A stretch of 40,933 nt of DNA. Source: an uncultured Azospirillum sp. (GTDB taxonomy: Bacteria > Pseudomonadota > Alphaproteobacteria > RF32 > CAG-239). The stretch covers positions 1-40,933 of the forward strand of contig UQAB01000013.1 of the NCBI GenBank assembly GCA_900538765.1, written 5' to 3'. Every line of letters begins with the position of its first letter. Positions within the stretch are counted from its first letter, which is position 1. Of the stretch, positions 22,607-29,224 are shown piece by piece. Under the pieces are notes generated by a model. It did not search any database, was not told where the DNA came from, and saw only the letters and a list, made by a program, of their open reading frames with translations. A program made the position numbers and the translations under genes.

Positions 22607-22819
22607 TTATTTGTCCTTTTTCTGACAGACGCAGGGCTTGCCTTCAAAACAGCCGCAGTTGTGCTCTTTGGTGCAGGTGCATCCCGGAGCGTGTTCCGGC
22701 AGCTTCATGTCTACGCCTTCAACCTTCATGTTGTTGGGGAAGGTGCAGCCGCATCTGTCATCTTCGCTGCAATCACATTTCAGTTCATAGTTTTTGTCAG
22801 CGTCAAAATTCTTTGTCAT
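22607..22819 (-). CDS. Small protein with five CxC motifs, metallothionein-like
   Basis: 70 residues after a clear AAGGAGAAA site. Ten cysteines all fall in five C-x-C pairs: 'KCDC', 'RCGC', 'GCTC', 'NCGC' and 'PCVC', separated by acidic and lysine-rich spacers. Paired cysteines of this density suggest metal (Zn, Cu or Cd) binding or a redox buffer. It lies 20 bases upstream of trxB, and probably in one transcript with it, which hints at a link to thiol homeostasis. I do not recognise a named family. Confidence 0.75.
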   Translation of the reverse strand: MTKNFDADKNYELKCDCSEDDRCGCTFPNNMKVEGVDMKLPEHAPGCTCTKEHNCGCFEGKPCVCQKKDK

Positions 22820-22835
22820 TTTATTTCTCCTTATA

Positions 22836-22870
22836 ATTTAAAGCCAGTATTTTTGATACTGACTTTAAAT
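22836..22870 (-). promoter_or_regulatory. 15-bp RNA hairpin before the CxC gene
   Basis: On the minus strand ATTTAAAGTCAGTAT and ATACTGGCTTTAAAT pair over 15 bp with one G-U and a 5-nt loop. The same position is a C-A mismatch on the plus strand, so the hairpin fits minus-strand RNA. No long T-run follows; the ribosome binding site comes directly after it. It may weakly terminate greA or regulate the CxC gene. Confidence 0.55.
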
Positions 22871-22899
22871 ATATACACAGAATTTTGAATTTAAAGATT

Positions 22900-23373
22900 T
22901 TACTGGTAAATTACTTCCAGCACTTCAAAAGATTTTTTGCCGCCGGGCGCCGTGTATTCGGCGATGTCTCCGGCTTCCTTGCCAATCAGCGCTTTAGCCA
23001 GCGGCGAGGACAGAGAAATGCGGTTTTTTTCGATATCAGCTTCATAATCGCCGACAATCTGGTATTCTTTTTCTTCATCCGTGTCTTCATCAACGACGAC
23101 AACCGTGGCCCCAAAGCGGATGATGCCGCCTTTGGTTTGGGACGGGTCAATGACCTGGGCGCGGCTGATAACGCTTTCCAGTTCCTGAATACGCCCTTCA
23201 ATGAAGCTTTGCTTTTCCTTGGCGGCGGAATATTCCGCATTTTCAGACAGGTCACCGTGGGAGCGTGCTTCGGCAATAGCCGCGATGATGTTCGGGCGGT
23301 CTTCTGCTTTTAATCTTTTCAATTCGGCTTCAAGATCAATGTAGCCTCTTTTGGTTAACGGAAACTTATCCAT
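22900..23373 (-). CDS. greA: Transcription elongation factor GreA
   Basis: 157 residues, the usual length. The N-terminal coiled coil carries the functional tip: 'IAEARSHGDLSENAEYSAAK' (residues about 33-52), with the conserved acidic pair 'GDLSENAEY' that stimulates transcript cleavage in stalled RNA polymerase. The C-terminal FKBP-like domain shows 'VVDEDTDEEKEYQIVGDYEA' and 'SPLAKALIGKEAGD'. An AGGTGAAAAC site precedes the ATG. Confidence 0.95.
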   Translation of the reverse strand: MDKFPLTKRGYIDLEAELKRLKAEDRPNIIAAIAEARSHGDLSENAEYSAAKEKQSFIEGRIQELESVISRAQVIDPSQTKGGIIRFGATVVVVDEDTDEEKEYQIVGDYEADIEKNRISLSSPLAKALIGKEAGDIAEYTAPGGKKSFEVLEVIYQ

Positions 23374-23569
23374 GTTTTCACCTCAAAAATTACAGCCCAA
23401 ATTCCCGCGGAATTTCAGGCCGGTTCGTTAAAAAAATGTCAGAAAAATTTGACTGCGAGGGGAATTAACCGCTCACAGCCCTGTTTTTTGAATGTTGCCC
23501 TTAATATAACACCTAAAAAAACTTATGCAAGCCTTTTCTTCTTTTTTCGCAGACGACAGGGTGAAAAAT

Positions 23570-23603
23570 CTGTGTATAAGCATTATTTTCCTATACACCA
23601 CAG
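23570..23603. other. Inverted repeat in the greA/DUF3015 divergent gap
   Basis: CTGTGTATA and TATACACCACAG form an imperfect dyad with a 13-nt centre. It sits in the 288-bp gap between divergent greA and the DUF3015 gene. It could be an operator or a cruciform; nothing else distinctive is visible in the gap except AT-rich stretches. Confidence 0.3.
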
Positions 23604-23661
23604 GGTGGTTTGTTACACTCATTGCGGTATTCAAATTTGTTAATATAAGGAGAATCGTTTC

Positions 23662-24114
23662 ATGAAAAAGATACTTTTGGCTTCTGTTTTCGGCGGTATG
23701 ATGATGTTTTCCGCAGGCGCAAACGCCGTTGACAGTACGGGCTGCGGACTCGGCTCAATGGCATGGCGCGGGCAGTCCGGCCGCGTGCCGCAGATTTTGG
23801 CAGCAACGACGAACGGCCTTTTCGGAACGCAAACTTTCGGTATTACCTTTGGCACATCCGGCTGCGATCCTAACGGCAGAATCACCGGCGGTACTCAGAA
23901 AATGGTTTTGGCTTTTCTTGAAAACAATATGGAACAATACGCTATGGATGCTGCGCGCGGACAGGGCGAAACCATTGATACGCTGGCTGGTATCATGAAT
24001 GTTGACAGCGAAAAACTGGGCGAAGTTTCCAAGCAGAATTTTGCCTTTTTATTCCCTGATCAGGATGTGCAGGCGGTGGATGTGACACTAAACCTTTTCA
24101 CCATAATGAGTTAA
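23662..24114 (+). CDS. Periplasmic DUF3015 protein
   Basis: A 150-residue protein with TAAGGAGA upstream. It has a signal peptide (residues 1-22, ending 'AGANA'). The mature part has the DUF3015 pattern: 'TGCGLGSMAWRGQSGRVPQI', 'TTNGLFGTQTFGITFGTSGC', then a helical half ('AFLENNMEQYAMDAARGQGE', 'LAGIMN'). Two cysteines could form a disulfide. DUF3015 genes are often next to DUF4105 genes, as here, suggesting joint envelope function, still unknown. Element B1 starts 10 bases after its stop. Confidence 0.85.
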   Translation: MKKILLASVFGGMMMFSAGANAVDSTGCGLGSMAWRGQSGRVPQILAATTNGLFGTQTFGITFGTSGCDPNGRITGGTQKMVLAFLENNMEQYAMDAARGQGETIDTLAGIMNVDSEKLGEVSKQNFAFLFPDQDVQAVDVTLNLFTIMS

Positions 24115-24124
24115 GGGGCGTGCA

Positions 24125-24208
24125 AAAGGGCTGTCATGCTTGTTGTTTTTCTTCTCGTGTAGCTATTTGTACACGTCGGCGAAAAACAACGGCGCAGCAC
24201 AGCCCTTT
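24125..24208 (+). ncRNA. Candidate structured RNA element B1 (compact form)
   Basis: Outer helix AAAGGGCTGT/ACAGCCCTTT (10 bp, perfect). Next is an internal loop with CATGCTT on the left and GGCGCAGC on the right. The inner helix GTTGTTTTTC/GAAAAACAAC is also 10 bp and perfect, and the apical hairpin is CGTGTA-GCTATTTG-TACACG. Element B2 after yqeY has the same internal loop (GGCACAGC) with different, still complementary helices. It fills the gap between DUF3015 and the DUF4105 gene. Without a T-run it is not a simple terminator. Confidence 0.65.
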
Positions 24209-24256
24209 ATCCCACCCATGGATGATTGGTTTTACCAATGTCATGAGCTGAAATTT

Positions 24257-26083
24257 ATGAAAAAAATTTTCTTTCTTTGGGTGATTTTCTTTTCATTTTC
24301 CGTGCAGGCGGGAGAGGCGGCTAAAAATTCCGGCTTTGCCTTTTCTCCGGCATGGCTGGCCATGGTACATTATCGGCCGCAGCTTTTCGGCGGGTATGAA
24401 GGGACGATTGACAGTGAAACTTTTTATCTGGCGCCGGAGGGGCGCATCTCGCCGCAGGCTGAGCTTGAAGCGACAGTTGCTTTATTTGAGCAGGGGCAGG
24501 ATATTGGTAAAATCTGTCTTTTTCCGGCGCGTTACCGTTTATTGAAGCAGCAGGGGCTGGTTAAGGCCGCTTTTCCGCATTGTCCCGAATACGAACAGTT
24601 TGTGGCGGATTTACAGCCGGCGGGTGTCACTTTATTGTTTACAGACGCTTATATGAACAATCCCTCGTCTTTGTTTGGGCACACGCTTATTCGTGTTGAC
24701 ACGGCGCGTAAAGGGACGCAGCTTTTGGCGCATGGGATGAATTACGGCGCGTTTACCGGGGAGAATCCCGGACCGCTGTATGCGCTTCTGGGCTTGACCG
24801 GCGGGTATTACGGCGGATTTACGGTTAAACCCTATTACGATATTATTAACACCTACAACAATATTGAAAACCGTGATATCTGGGAGCTTAATCTTGATTT
24901 TTCCGCAGAGGAGCGGGAGATGTTTGTGGCGCATCTCTGGGAAGTCGGGCATACGCAGACCCGTTATTATTTCTTTTCGCAGAATTGCTCTTATATGCTT
25001 ATGGAAATGCTGGATGCTGTCCGTCCGAGCCTGAAATTGGCCGATGATTTCCCGGCGCAGGCTATTCCGCTGGACACGGTCAAACAGGCAGCGGAGCGCT
25101 CCGGGTTGGTTGTGTCTGTCAATTATCGTCCGTCGCGGCAGAATAAACTGATTCACCAATACCGGCAGATGAACGCGCCACAACGGCAGGCGTTTCGCCA
25201 GGCAATCAAAGAACATGATTTTGTCATGCCCGGGTTGGATGAAAGCGAAAAGGCCGGTGTGGCCGAGGCGGCTTATCGTTATCTTCAATATCAGAATGTG
25301 GCAGGAGATATTTCGCGGGAGGATTATCGTTCCGGCAGTTTCAAACTTTTGCAGGCGCGCAGCAATATTAAAGCACAAGATAATTTTGAACCGCTAACCG
25401 ACGGAAAATCCCCGCTGAAATCACATTCTTCCAAGCGGGCTTTGTTTGGCGCCGGTGTGCGCAACGGTCAGGGGTTTCAGGAAATTCAGCTGCGGCCAGC
25501 TTATCATTCTCTGACAGATAATGCTTACGGCCTTCTGCCCGGTGCCGAAATCAATTTTCTGAATGTGAAAGCCCGCCATTATGACCGTGACAAGACTTAT
25601 GTTTTGCAGGATTTTGACATTTTAAGCATTAAGTCGCTGTCGCCGGTCAATGTTATGTTTATGCCATATTCTTACAATATTGCTTTCGGTATAAACCGGG
25701 AGCTCAACCCGCAGACCGGAGATGAAGGTTATGTCGCCAATCTGACGGTCGGCGCCGGTTTTTCTTATGAAATGGCGGAGGGGGTGTCGGTTTATGCCAT
25801 GCTGAACAATCATGCCGCTTACGGTGGTTTTTTGCCGCATAATCAGTATTTGGGGCTGGGGGCTGCCGGCGGCGTTTATATTACTCGCGGTGATTTTCGG
25901 TTTTTGGCTGAGGCGGAGCAAGTTTGGGCAACGACCAATTATGGTTCAAAAATAAAATATAATCTTGAAGCGGCGTATGCAATGTCGACTAATACCGCTT
26001 TGTCTGTGCAGTATAAATATGAGCAAAATCGCGGACGCTATGATGTGGATGAAACTATGGCTGCTTTGCGCTTGTATTTTTGA
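24257..26083 (+). CDS. DUF4105 (Lnb N-terminal-like) envelope protein
   Basis: A 608-residue protein. The start at 24257 gives a proper signal peptide ('MKKIFFLWVIFFSFSVQAGE'); an earlier in-frame start would lie within element B1. The DUF4105 domain (about residues 110-280) has the conserved 'MNNPSSLFGHTLIRVDT' and 'QNCSYMLMEMLDA', supplying the His and Cys of a putative papain-like site. The C-terminal third is beta-rich with alternating aromatic residues, ends in 'MAALRLYF', and looks like an outer-membrane beta-barrel. Likely an outer-membrane protein with a periplasmic peptidase- or amidase-like domain. Paired with DUF3015 as in other proteobacteria. Confidence 0.8.
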   Translation: MKKIFFLWVIFFSFSVQAGEAAKNSGFAFSPAWLAMVHYRPQLFGGYEGTIDSETFYLAPEGRISPQAELEATVALFEQGQDIGKICLFPARYRLLKQQGLVKAAFPHCPEYEQFVADLQPAGVTLLFTDAYMNNPSSLFGHTLIRVDTARKGTQLLAHGMNYGAFTGENPGPLYALLGLTGGYYGGFTVKPYYDIINTYNNIENRDIWELNLDFSAEEREMFVAHLWEVGHTQTRYYFFSQNCSYMLMEMLDAVRPSLKLADDFPAQAIPLDTVKQAAERSGLVVSVNYRPSRQNKLIHQYRQMNAPQRQAFRQAIKEHDFVMPGLDESEKAGVAEAAYRYLQYQNVAGDISREDYRSGSFKLLQARSNIKAQDNFEPLTDGKSPLKSHSSKRALFGAGVRNGQGFQEIQLRPAYHSLTDNAYGLLPGAEINFLNVKARHYDRDKTYVLQDFDILSIKSLSPVNVMFMPYSYNIAFGINRELNPQTGDEGYVANLTVGAGFSYEMAEGVSVYAMLNNHAAYGGFLPHNQYLGLGAAGGVYITRGDFRFLAEAEQVWATTNYGSKIKYNLEAAYAMSTNTALSVQYKYEQNRGRYDVDETMAALRLYF

Positions 26084-26121
26084 GAAAATTCGAGTAAGCT
26101 GTCGATGACGGAGGAAAAGCC

Positions 26122-26760
26122 ATGACAAAAATAAAATACTGTATCTGGGATGTCGGCAATGTCATTTATGATTACAGTCTGGAACCACTTCACCGCTGGA
26201 TGGCAGAGAATACGGCGGACAAGGCTTTGTTTGAGGAGCGCAAAGGGCGTTACAGTTATAACGACTATATGAAGGGGCTGGTGCCTTATGACGCGTTATG
26301 CCGGGATTTATGCGATTTTTATGCCGTGTCCTACCAGCCGGAATACAATATTGCGCTGAACAGGGCTTTTCATCAGGGAGTGGGGCATTTTTATCCCGAA
26401 ACGCGGCAGATGATGACGGAGCTTGACGGGCAGGGTATCAAAAACTGTGTGTTGTCCAATGCTTTGCCGATTTTGAAAAATACTGCCCGGGTTGATGATT
26501 TGATACCGCAAGAGCGGCAGTTTACTTCTTATGATTTGGGATTGTTGAAGCCGGATCCGGCGATTTATGCCGCGGTTCGCAATCAATTGGGCTGCGCGTT
26601 TGAGGAGTTGATTTTTGTAGATGACAAACCACGGAATACAAAAGCGGCGGCTGAATTGGGAATCCGGGCGGTTACTTTTAAGCCGCAGACGGTTCAGTCC
26701 GCTGTCCGCACTATTGTGAAGCCGCCGGCAGTTTGGGCGGAAAAAGAATGGGAACGGTAG
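26122..26760 (+). CDS. HAD-superfamily hydrolase (YihX-like)
   Basis: A 212-residue protein with GGAGGAAAA upstream. Motif I is 'WDVGNVIYDY' (residues 9-18), with D-x-G-N in place of D-x-D, as in YihX-type sugar phosphatases and related subfamily IA proteins. Motif II is 'CVLSNA', motif III 'LGLLKPDPAIY' and motif IV 'FVDDKPRN'. A helical cap lies between motifs I and II. Expected to hydrolyse a small phosphate ester in the cytoplasm; the substrate is not predictable. It follows the DUF4105 gene by 38 bases, so it could be co-transcribed. Confidence 0.85.
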   Translation: MTKIKYCIWDVGNVIYDYSLEPLHRWMAENTADKALFEERKGRYSYNDYMKGLVPYDALCRDLCDFYAVSYQPEYNIALNRAFHQGVGHFYPETRQMMTELDGQGIKNCVLSNALPILKNTARVDDLIPQERQFTSYDLGLLKPDPAIYAAVRNQLGCAFEELIFVDDKPRNTKAAAELGIRAVTFKPQTVQSAVRTIVKPPAVWAEKEWER

Positions 26761-26790
26761 TTTTTTTATTTCTGTCGATGATATTGCCGT

Positions 26791-28341
26791 CTAGCGGCCG
26801 CCGTCTTTGGCAATTTCCATATCAGAAACATGAGCGTTTTGTTGAGCTCTGGTTTGGTATTGACGCTTAATCTTGTCCATAACCGCAGCCATTTCCTTGG
26901 CATATTCCTCGCCGTTTTGGTCAAAATGCCGTGTTCCTGATGGTGATTTTAAATTCCGCCAGGTCCATTTTCCGGCAAGTTTGTTGTTATATGAACGGGC
27001 AACTTCTCCGTCTTTCGTTTCAAATTGGATATTACCGTCTTTGACTGAGAAATCAATACTCTGTTTGCCGTCCTTGCTGATGCTTTGCATATGAAGTACG
27101 CCGTATTTGTCTTTGGACACCCGCAAGTTTTCAATATCCGGCGCAAACGATAAACGCGATTTTTCCGACAGGTTGACATCTATGCCTTTTTCTATCAATT
27201 CTGACAAAGAAGGCTGATTTTCGGTTGTTTGGGCGGAAGCAGCGGGAGGCATCTGCTGCAAAGCGGCATTATTGCCGTTTCGCATATCTTTAATGAACTG
27301 CGCCATGTCTTTGTGTGATTGCTGCGATGTTTTATGTTGGTCGAGAGAGTGTGTGTCGCGGATGGATGTGCGGGCTGTACGTTGCTGCGCTTTGTTGCTT
27401 TCGGCAATAAACGTATCGAGCAAATTGGTGTAGTTTTGGAATTGTCCGAGGCTCAGCGGATTATTGGGATTGGCAAAGATGTTCTTATCGACGGTTTCTT
27501 TAAATTCCTGAGCAAGAAATGGATTTATTTTGTTGATTTTGTGGTATAATTCTGCACATTGCTGCCTGTCTACTTCTTTTGCGGTGACAATGCCGTCGGC
27601 AATCAGTTCACCGTCCAAATCGTTAGTGCGGGACGGCTTGTCGCGGCGGATGTATGGGGCGGCTATTTTCTTTAATTCGGCGATTTCTTCAGCGGTTTGG
27701 GGATTTGGACAGTAGATAACGACGGAATCGTTGCGGTCATACCAATTTCGCGGGCGGCAGGTTTTATAGTGCATTTTGTGTTTGGCAGTAAATTCATCCA
27801 GTTTGCGAATAAGTTCTTTGTCTGGGATGGCATTGAGGGCATAACGATGGTCTATTTTGCCTTTGATGAAATTTTTTGGTGTGCGGAATATCCAGCCGCT
27901 GTTCTCTTTGTCTATGATGTTCATTTGTCCCTGAAAATCGTTTAAAGTCAGATAATCTGTAAATTCACGTCCTTTGGCCGTCTGACAGCCGGTTCTGTCG
28001 TTTGACGTGTACATGCCGTAGGCCGAGCGGTCATAATTGGCAAATTTCTTTGTGTCATAAAGTTTTGAAATGAGGGTGTTAAGCGGTGTCCATTCTCCGG
28101 TTTTGTTGTAATTCGGCGGAGCTTTTTTCAAATCTCTGAGTTGTTTTTCGATGAATTCTTTATCTATTTTTTTGCCTGTTCGAGATGTATTGATTCTTAA
28201 GCGTGCTTGTCCCAGCAGGTGTAGTTTGTCGAAAATTTTTTCATCGTCTGTCCGATACATTTCTCCCGAAGCGATGGTGTTATCGTAAGCTTCAAAGAGC
28301 TTTTGCTCTTCCGGTGAAAGATTGTCAAAAAGGTTGCTCAT
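26791..28341 (-). CDS. Large soluble protein of unknown function
   Basis: 516 residues; the start at 28341 follows GGAGAAAT. Hydrophilic and Lys-, Asn- and Gln-rich, with no signal peptide or membrane span. N-terminal 'LFDNLSPEEQKLFEAYDNTI' is helical. The middle has 'KMHYKTCRPRNWYDRNDSVV', and a low-complexity Gln/Ala/Ser linker lies near 355-385. A beta-rich C-terminal part ('GVLHMQSISKDGKQSIDFSV', 'GKWTWRNLKSPSGTRHFDQN') ends in a basic helix. No domain recognised. Multi-domain layout with a disordered linker would suit a secreted effector or surface-associated protein, but nothing shows this directly. Confidence 0.7.
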   Translation of the reverse strand: MSNLFDNLSPEEQKLFEAYDNTIASGEMYRTDDEKIFDKLHLLGQARLRINTSRTGKKIDKEFIEKQLRDLKKAPPNYNKTGEWTPLNTLISKLYDTKKFANYDRSAYGMYTSNDRTGCQTAKGREFTDYLTLNDFQGQMNIIDKENSGWIFRTPKNFIKGKIDHRYALNAIPDKELIRKLDEFTAKHKMHYKTCRPRNWYDRNDSVVIYCPNPQTAEEIAELKKIAAPYIRRDKPSRTNDLDGELIADGIVTAKEVDRQQCAELYHKINKINPFLAQEFKETVDKNIFANPNNPLSLGQFQNYTNLLDTFIAESNKAQQRTARTSIRDTHSLDQHKTSQQSHKDMAQFIKDMRNGNNAALQQMPPAASAQTTENQPSLSELIEKGIDVNLSEKSRLSFAPDIENLRVSKDKYGVLHMQSISKDGKQSIDFSVKDGNIQFETKDGEVARSYNNKLAGKWTWRNLKSPSGTRHFDQNGEEYAKEMAAVMDKIKRQYQTRAQQNAHVSDMEIAKDGGR

Positions 28342-28421
28342 TATATTTCTCCGCTTTTTTATACAATTTATCATATTTTTCTCATTATTTCAATAATGTT
28401 TTATGGATGAGGTGAAAAAAT

Positions 28422-28450
28422 TTGACAATAACGTTTTGTTATTGCATTTT
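28422..28450 (+). promoter_or_regulatory. yqeY: Possible yqeY promoter with a dyad in the spacer
   Basis: TTGACA (28422) is followed after 17 bases by CATTTT, a weak -10. The spacer is almost filled by the perfect dyad CAATAAC-GTTTT-GTTATTG (28426-28444), a natural operator layout. The weak -10 lowers confidence. Confidence 0.4.
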
Positions 28451-28505
28451 TGCGATGATGCGTTTATCCTTTTGGGCAATTGAGTTTATTAACAGGAGAA
28501 AGAAT

Positions 28506-28964
28506 ATGTTGAGAGAAAATTTGCAAAAGGCTTTGAAAGAATCCATGCTGGCCAAAGATACACAGCGTGTGGGCGCTATCCGACTGATGATTGCGGGAAT
28601 GAAGGAAAAGGACGTTGATGCCCGCGGCAAAGGCTTGACGGAAGCTTCCGAGGCTGACTTGCTGGCTATGCTGCAGAATATGGTTAAACAGCGTCGTGAT
28701 TCAATTGACATGTATATTAAAGGCAACCGTCAGGATTTGGCGGACAAAGAACAGGCGGAAATCAGTGTTATTGAAACCTTTATGCCCAAGCAGATGAACG
28801 ATGAAGAAATTCAGGCTGCCGTTGCCGCTGCTATTTCATCGACCGGCGCAACTTCCATGAAGGATATGGGAAAGGTTATGGGCGAACTGAAGGCGAAGTA
28901 TGTCGGGCAGATGGATTTCGGAAAGGTCAACGGTATTGTGAAGACCAGTTTAACCTCTAAGTAG
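28506..28964 (+). CDS. yqeY: GatB/YqeY domain protein
   Basis: 152 residues; ATG 28506 follows AGGAGAAAG. The all-helical YqeY fold is clear: 'LRENLQKALKESMLAKDTQR', 'RLMIAGMKEKDVDARGKGLT', 'ETFMPKQMNDEEIQAAVAAA' and 'DMGKVMGELKAKYVGQMDFG'. Related to the tail domain of the GatB subunit of tRNA amidotransferase, and presumed to bind tRNA, although its role is not settled. Location directly upstream of dnaG and rpoD is a common alphaproteobacterial order. Element B2 starts six bases after the stop. Confidence 0.95.
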   Translation: MLRENLQKALKESMLAKDTQRVGAIRLMIAGMKEKDVDARGKGLTEASEADLLAMLQNMVKQRRDSIDMYIKGNRQDLADKEQAEISVIETFMPKQMNDEEIQAAVAAAISSTGATSMKDMGKVMGELKAKYVGQMDFGKVNGIVKTSLTSK

Positions 28965-28970
28965 GGGAGG

Positions 28971-29178
28971 GAGCTTGCATTTTGGGTATCATGCTTGTGA
29001 TTTTTCTCCTTATGTACTGTTTTGTACAAGCTCAGGAACCTAAGTTCGTTTCGGCAGTTGTCGCTGCCTCACTTACTAAGGTTTTCTGAGATGTTGCAGA
29101 CAAAAAAGCCATATTAAAGGCTTTTTTGCTTAGCCATTGTCGAAAAATCACGGCACAGCATATCCAAAAATCAAGCTC
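28971..29178 (+). ncRNA. Candidate structured RNA element B2 (expanded form)
   Basis: The outer helix pairs 28971-28989 with 29160-29178 (17 of 19 positions, one G-U). The internal loop is CATGCTT (28990-28996) and GGCACAGC (29152-29159), as in B1. The inner helix GTGATTTTTC/GAAAAATCAC is a perfect 10 bp. Three apical hairpins follow: TGTAC-TGTTTT-GTACA (29013-29028), an arm near 29031-29090 closed by CTCAG/CTGAG with GGCAG/CTGCC inside, and CAAAAAAGCC/GGCTTTTTTG (29101-29128). The total is a roughly 208-nt multibranched fold lying between yqeY and dnaG. The G-U pair suits the plus strand. Confidence 0.65.
29097..29134 (+). repeat. Conserved hairpin module C, copy 1
   Basis: CAGA, then stem CAAAAAAGCC, loop ATATTAAA, stem GGCTTTTTTG, then CTTAGC. 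The same flanks and the same 8-nt loop occur at 33556-33593 with a changed stem. Nested in element B2. The A- and T-rich stem could also act as a two-way terminator. Confidence 0.65.
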
Positions 29179-29219
29179 GCGGATGGTTAGTTAAAAATCA
29201 AGCTCGCGGATGGTTTGTT
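29166..29219 (+). repeat. Tandem duplication of 27 bp before dnaG
   Basis: Two units of 27 bp (29166-29192 and 29193-29219) differ at one base. Each contains AAAAATCAAGCTCGCGGATG. The first unit supplies the 3' arm of the B2 outer helix, so the second provides a competing copy of that arm. The second unit ends five bases before the dnaG ATG and no Shine-Dalgarno sequence is evident. Confidence 0.9.
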
Positions 29220-29224
29220 TTTAG

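Noticed and set aside
24125..29178. B elements as simple rho-independent terminators
   Set aside because: No T-run follows the outer helix, and the conserved internal loop is not expected of a terminator. Only module C within B2 looks terminator-like.
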